This document shows positions 5,427 to 5,770 of a stretch of 5,770 nt of DNA, piece by piece. The notes under the pieces were generated by a model, which did not search any database, was not told the DNA's origin, and was given only the letters and a program-made list of their open reading frames with translations. The number at the start of each line of letters is the position of its first letter. The first letter of the stretch is position 1. This DNA is from a bacterium (GTDB lineage: Bacteria; SZUA-79; Acidulodesulfobacterales; Acidulodesulfobacteraceae): the NCBI GenBank assembly GCA_021803845.1, contig JAJZLA010000122.1:1-5770 (forward strand), given 5' to 3'. The position numbers were made by a program, and so were the translations under genes.

Positions 5427-5770
5427 ATGCCTATAAAAGTAAGAATACCTACGCCGCTTAGAACTTTAACCGGCGGCAAGGCAGAAGTAGAGTCTAACGG
5501 TTCAAATATTATCGAAATAATTAACGATTTAGAGAAAAATTTTTCGGGAATAAAAGAAAGAATATGCGAACAGAACGACCAGGTAAGAAGATTCGTTAAC
5601 GTTTATCTGAACGATGAAGACATAAGATTTATAGACAACATAAATTCAAAGGTTAAAGACGGGGACACCATTTCCATAATTCCGGCAATAGCCGGCGGCG
5701 CACCGGAAAAAAAAAAATTTTACCTCAACTATCCGCAGGAAGTAATTAAAGAGCCTTTAATTTATCTTGT
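5427..5770 (+). CDS. MoaD/ThiS-like sulfur carrier fused to NIL domain (partial, 3' end cut)
   Basis: The frame is open to the window end, giving 114 complete codons; the gene continues beyond. Residues 1-91 are a ubiquitin-like MoaD/ThiS domain: MPIKVRIPTPLR, a helix (IIEIINDLEKNF), FVNVYLNDEDIRF, then VKDGDTISIIPAIAGG ending in Gly90-Gly91. In free sulfur carriers this Gly-Gly is the C-terminus and is adenylated and converted to a thiocarboxylate. Here it is followed by Ala-Pro, a Lys run and KFYLNYPQEVIKEPLIYL (97-114), which resembles the start of a NIL domain, known from the C-terminus of methionine transporter ATPase MetN and from methanogen homocysteine-synthesis proteins. The carrier would need proteolysis after Gly91 to become active, as described for HcyS of Wolinella. 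It lies 47 bases after the threonine-synthase-like gene and shares its SAM switch. The MoaD part is secure; the NIL call rests on about 18 residues. Confidence 0.85.
   Translation, partial: MPIKVRIPTPLRTLTGGKAEVESNGSNIIEIINDLEKNFSGIKERICEQNDQVRRFVNVYLNDEDIRFIDNINSKVKDGDTISIIPAIAGGAPEKKKFYLNYPQEVIKEPLIYL

Noticed and set aside
1..5770. CRISPR arrays, insertion sequences, tRNA/rRNA genes or prophage remnants
   Set aside because: I saw no spaced direct repeats, transposase-like frames, terminal inverted repeats flanking a gene, or tRNA/rRNA motifs. Apart from the accessory-looking SAM-controlled pair, the window is housekeeping.

Overview
The window is AT-rich DNA from a Gram-negative bacterium. 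KdsB (CMP-KDO synthesis for lipopolysaccharide) and an RlpA-type lipoprotein indicate an outer membrane. ThyX replaces ThyA for dTMP synthesis here, and the right-hand side carries a SAM-I riboswitch and a sulfur-carrier/NIL fusion gene, a combination I associate with anaerobic, sulfur-active lineages. Gene order and style suggest a deltaproteobacterial (Desulfobacterota-like) organism. That placement is inference, and no taxonomic marker was compared.

Left part, minus strand (62-3767): five genes read leftward with gaps of about 30-50 bases, so probably one operon in the order rlpA-like, kdsB, rpmE, thyX, prfA. They cover cell envelope (RlpA, KdsB), translation (L31, release factor 1) and DNA precursor supply (ThyX). 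No convincing terminator is seen inside the operon or in the 61 bases after prfA, so transcription may continue past the window edge. The RlpA-like protein keeps the catalytic-type Asp but has lost most other conserved polar residues of the RlpA active-site region.

Middle (3768-4134): a divergent regulatory region of 367 bases. For the plus strand it holds candidate promoters, an imperfect palindrome that could be an operator, a complete SAM-I riboswitch aptamer, an antiterminator pairing, and a strong intrinsic terminator. This is a classical SAM-off switch.

Right part, plus strand (4135-5770): the riboswitch controls a threonine-synthase-like PLP enzyme with an N-terminal zinc ribbon, followed by a gene for a MoaD/ThiS-like sulfur carrier whose Gly-Gly is not terminal but runs on into a NIL domain (cut by the window end). 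A SAM-off switch on an ordinary threonine synthase makes poor regulatory sense, because it would drain phosphohomoserine when methionine is scarce. Together with the sulfur carrier and the methionine-linked NIL domain, this suggests a homocysteine/methionine pathway in which protein thiocarboxylate sulfur is transferred to O-phosphohomoserine. This is the most interesting candidate system in the window and it remains a hypothesis.
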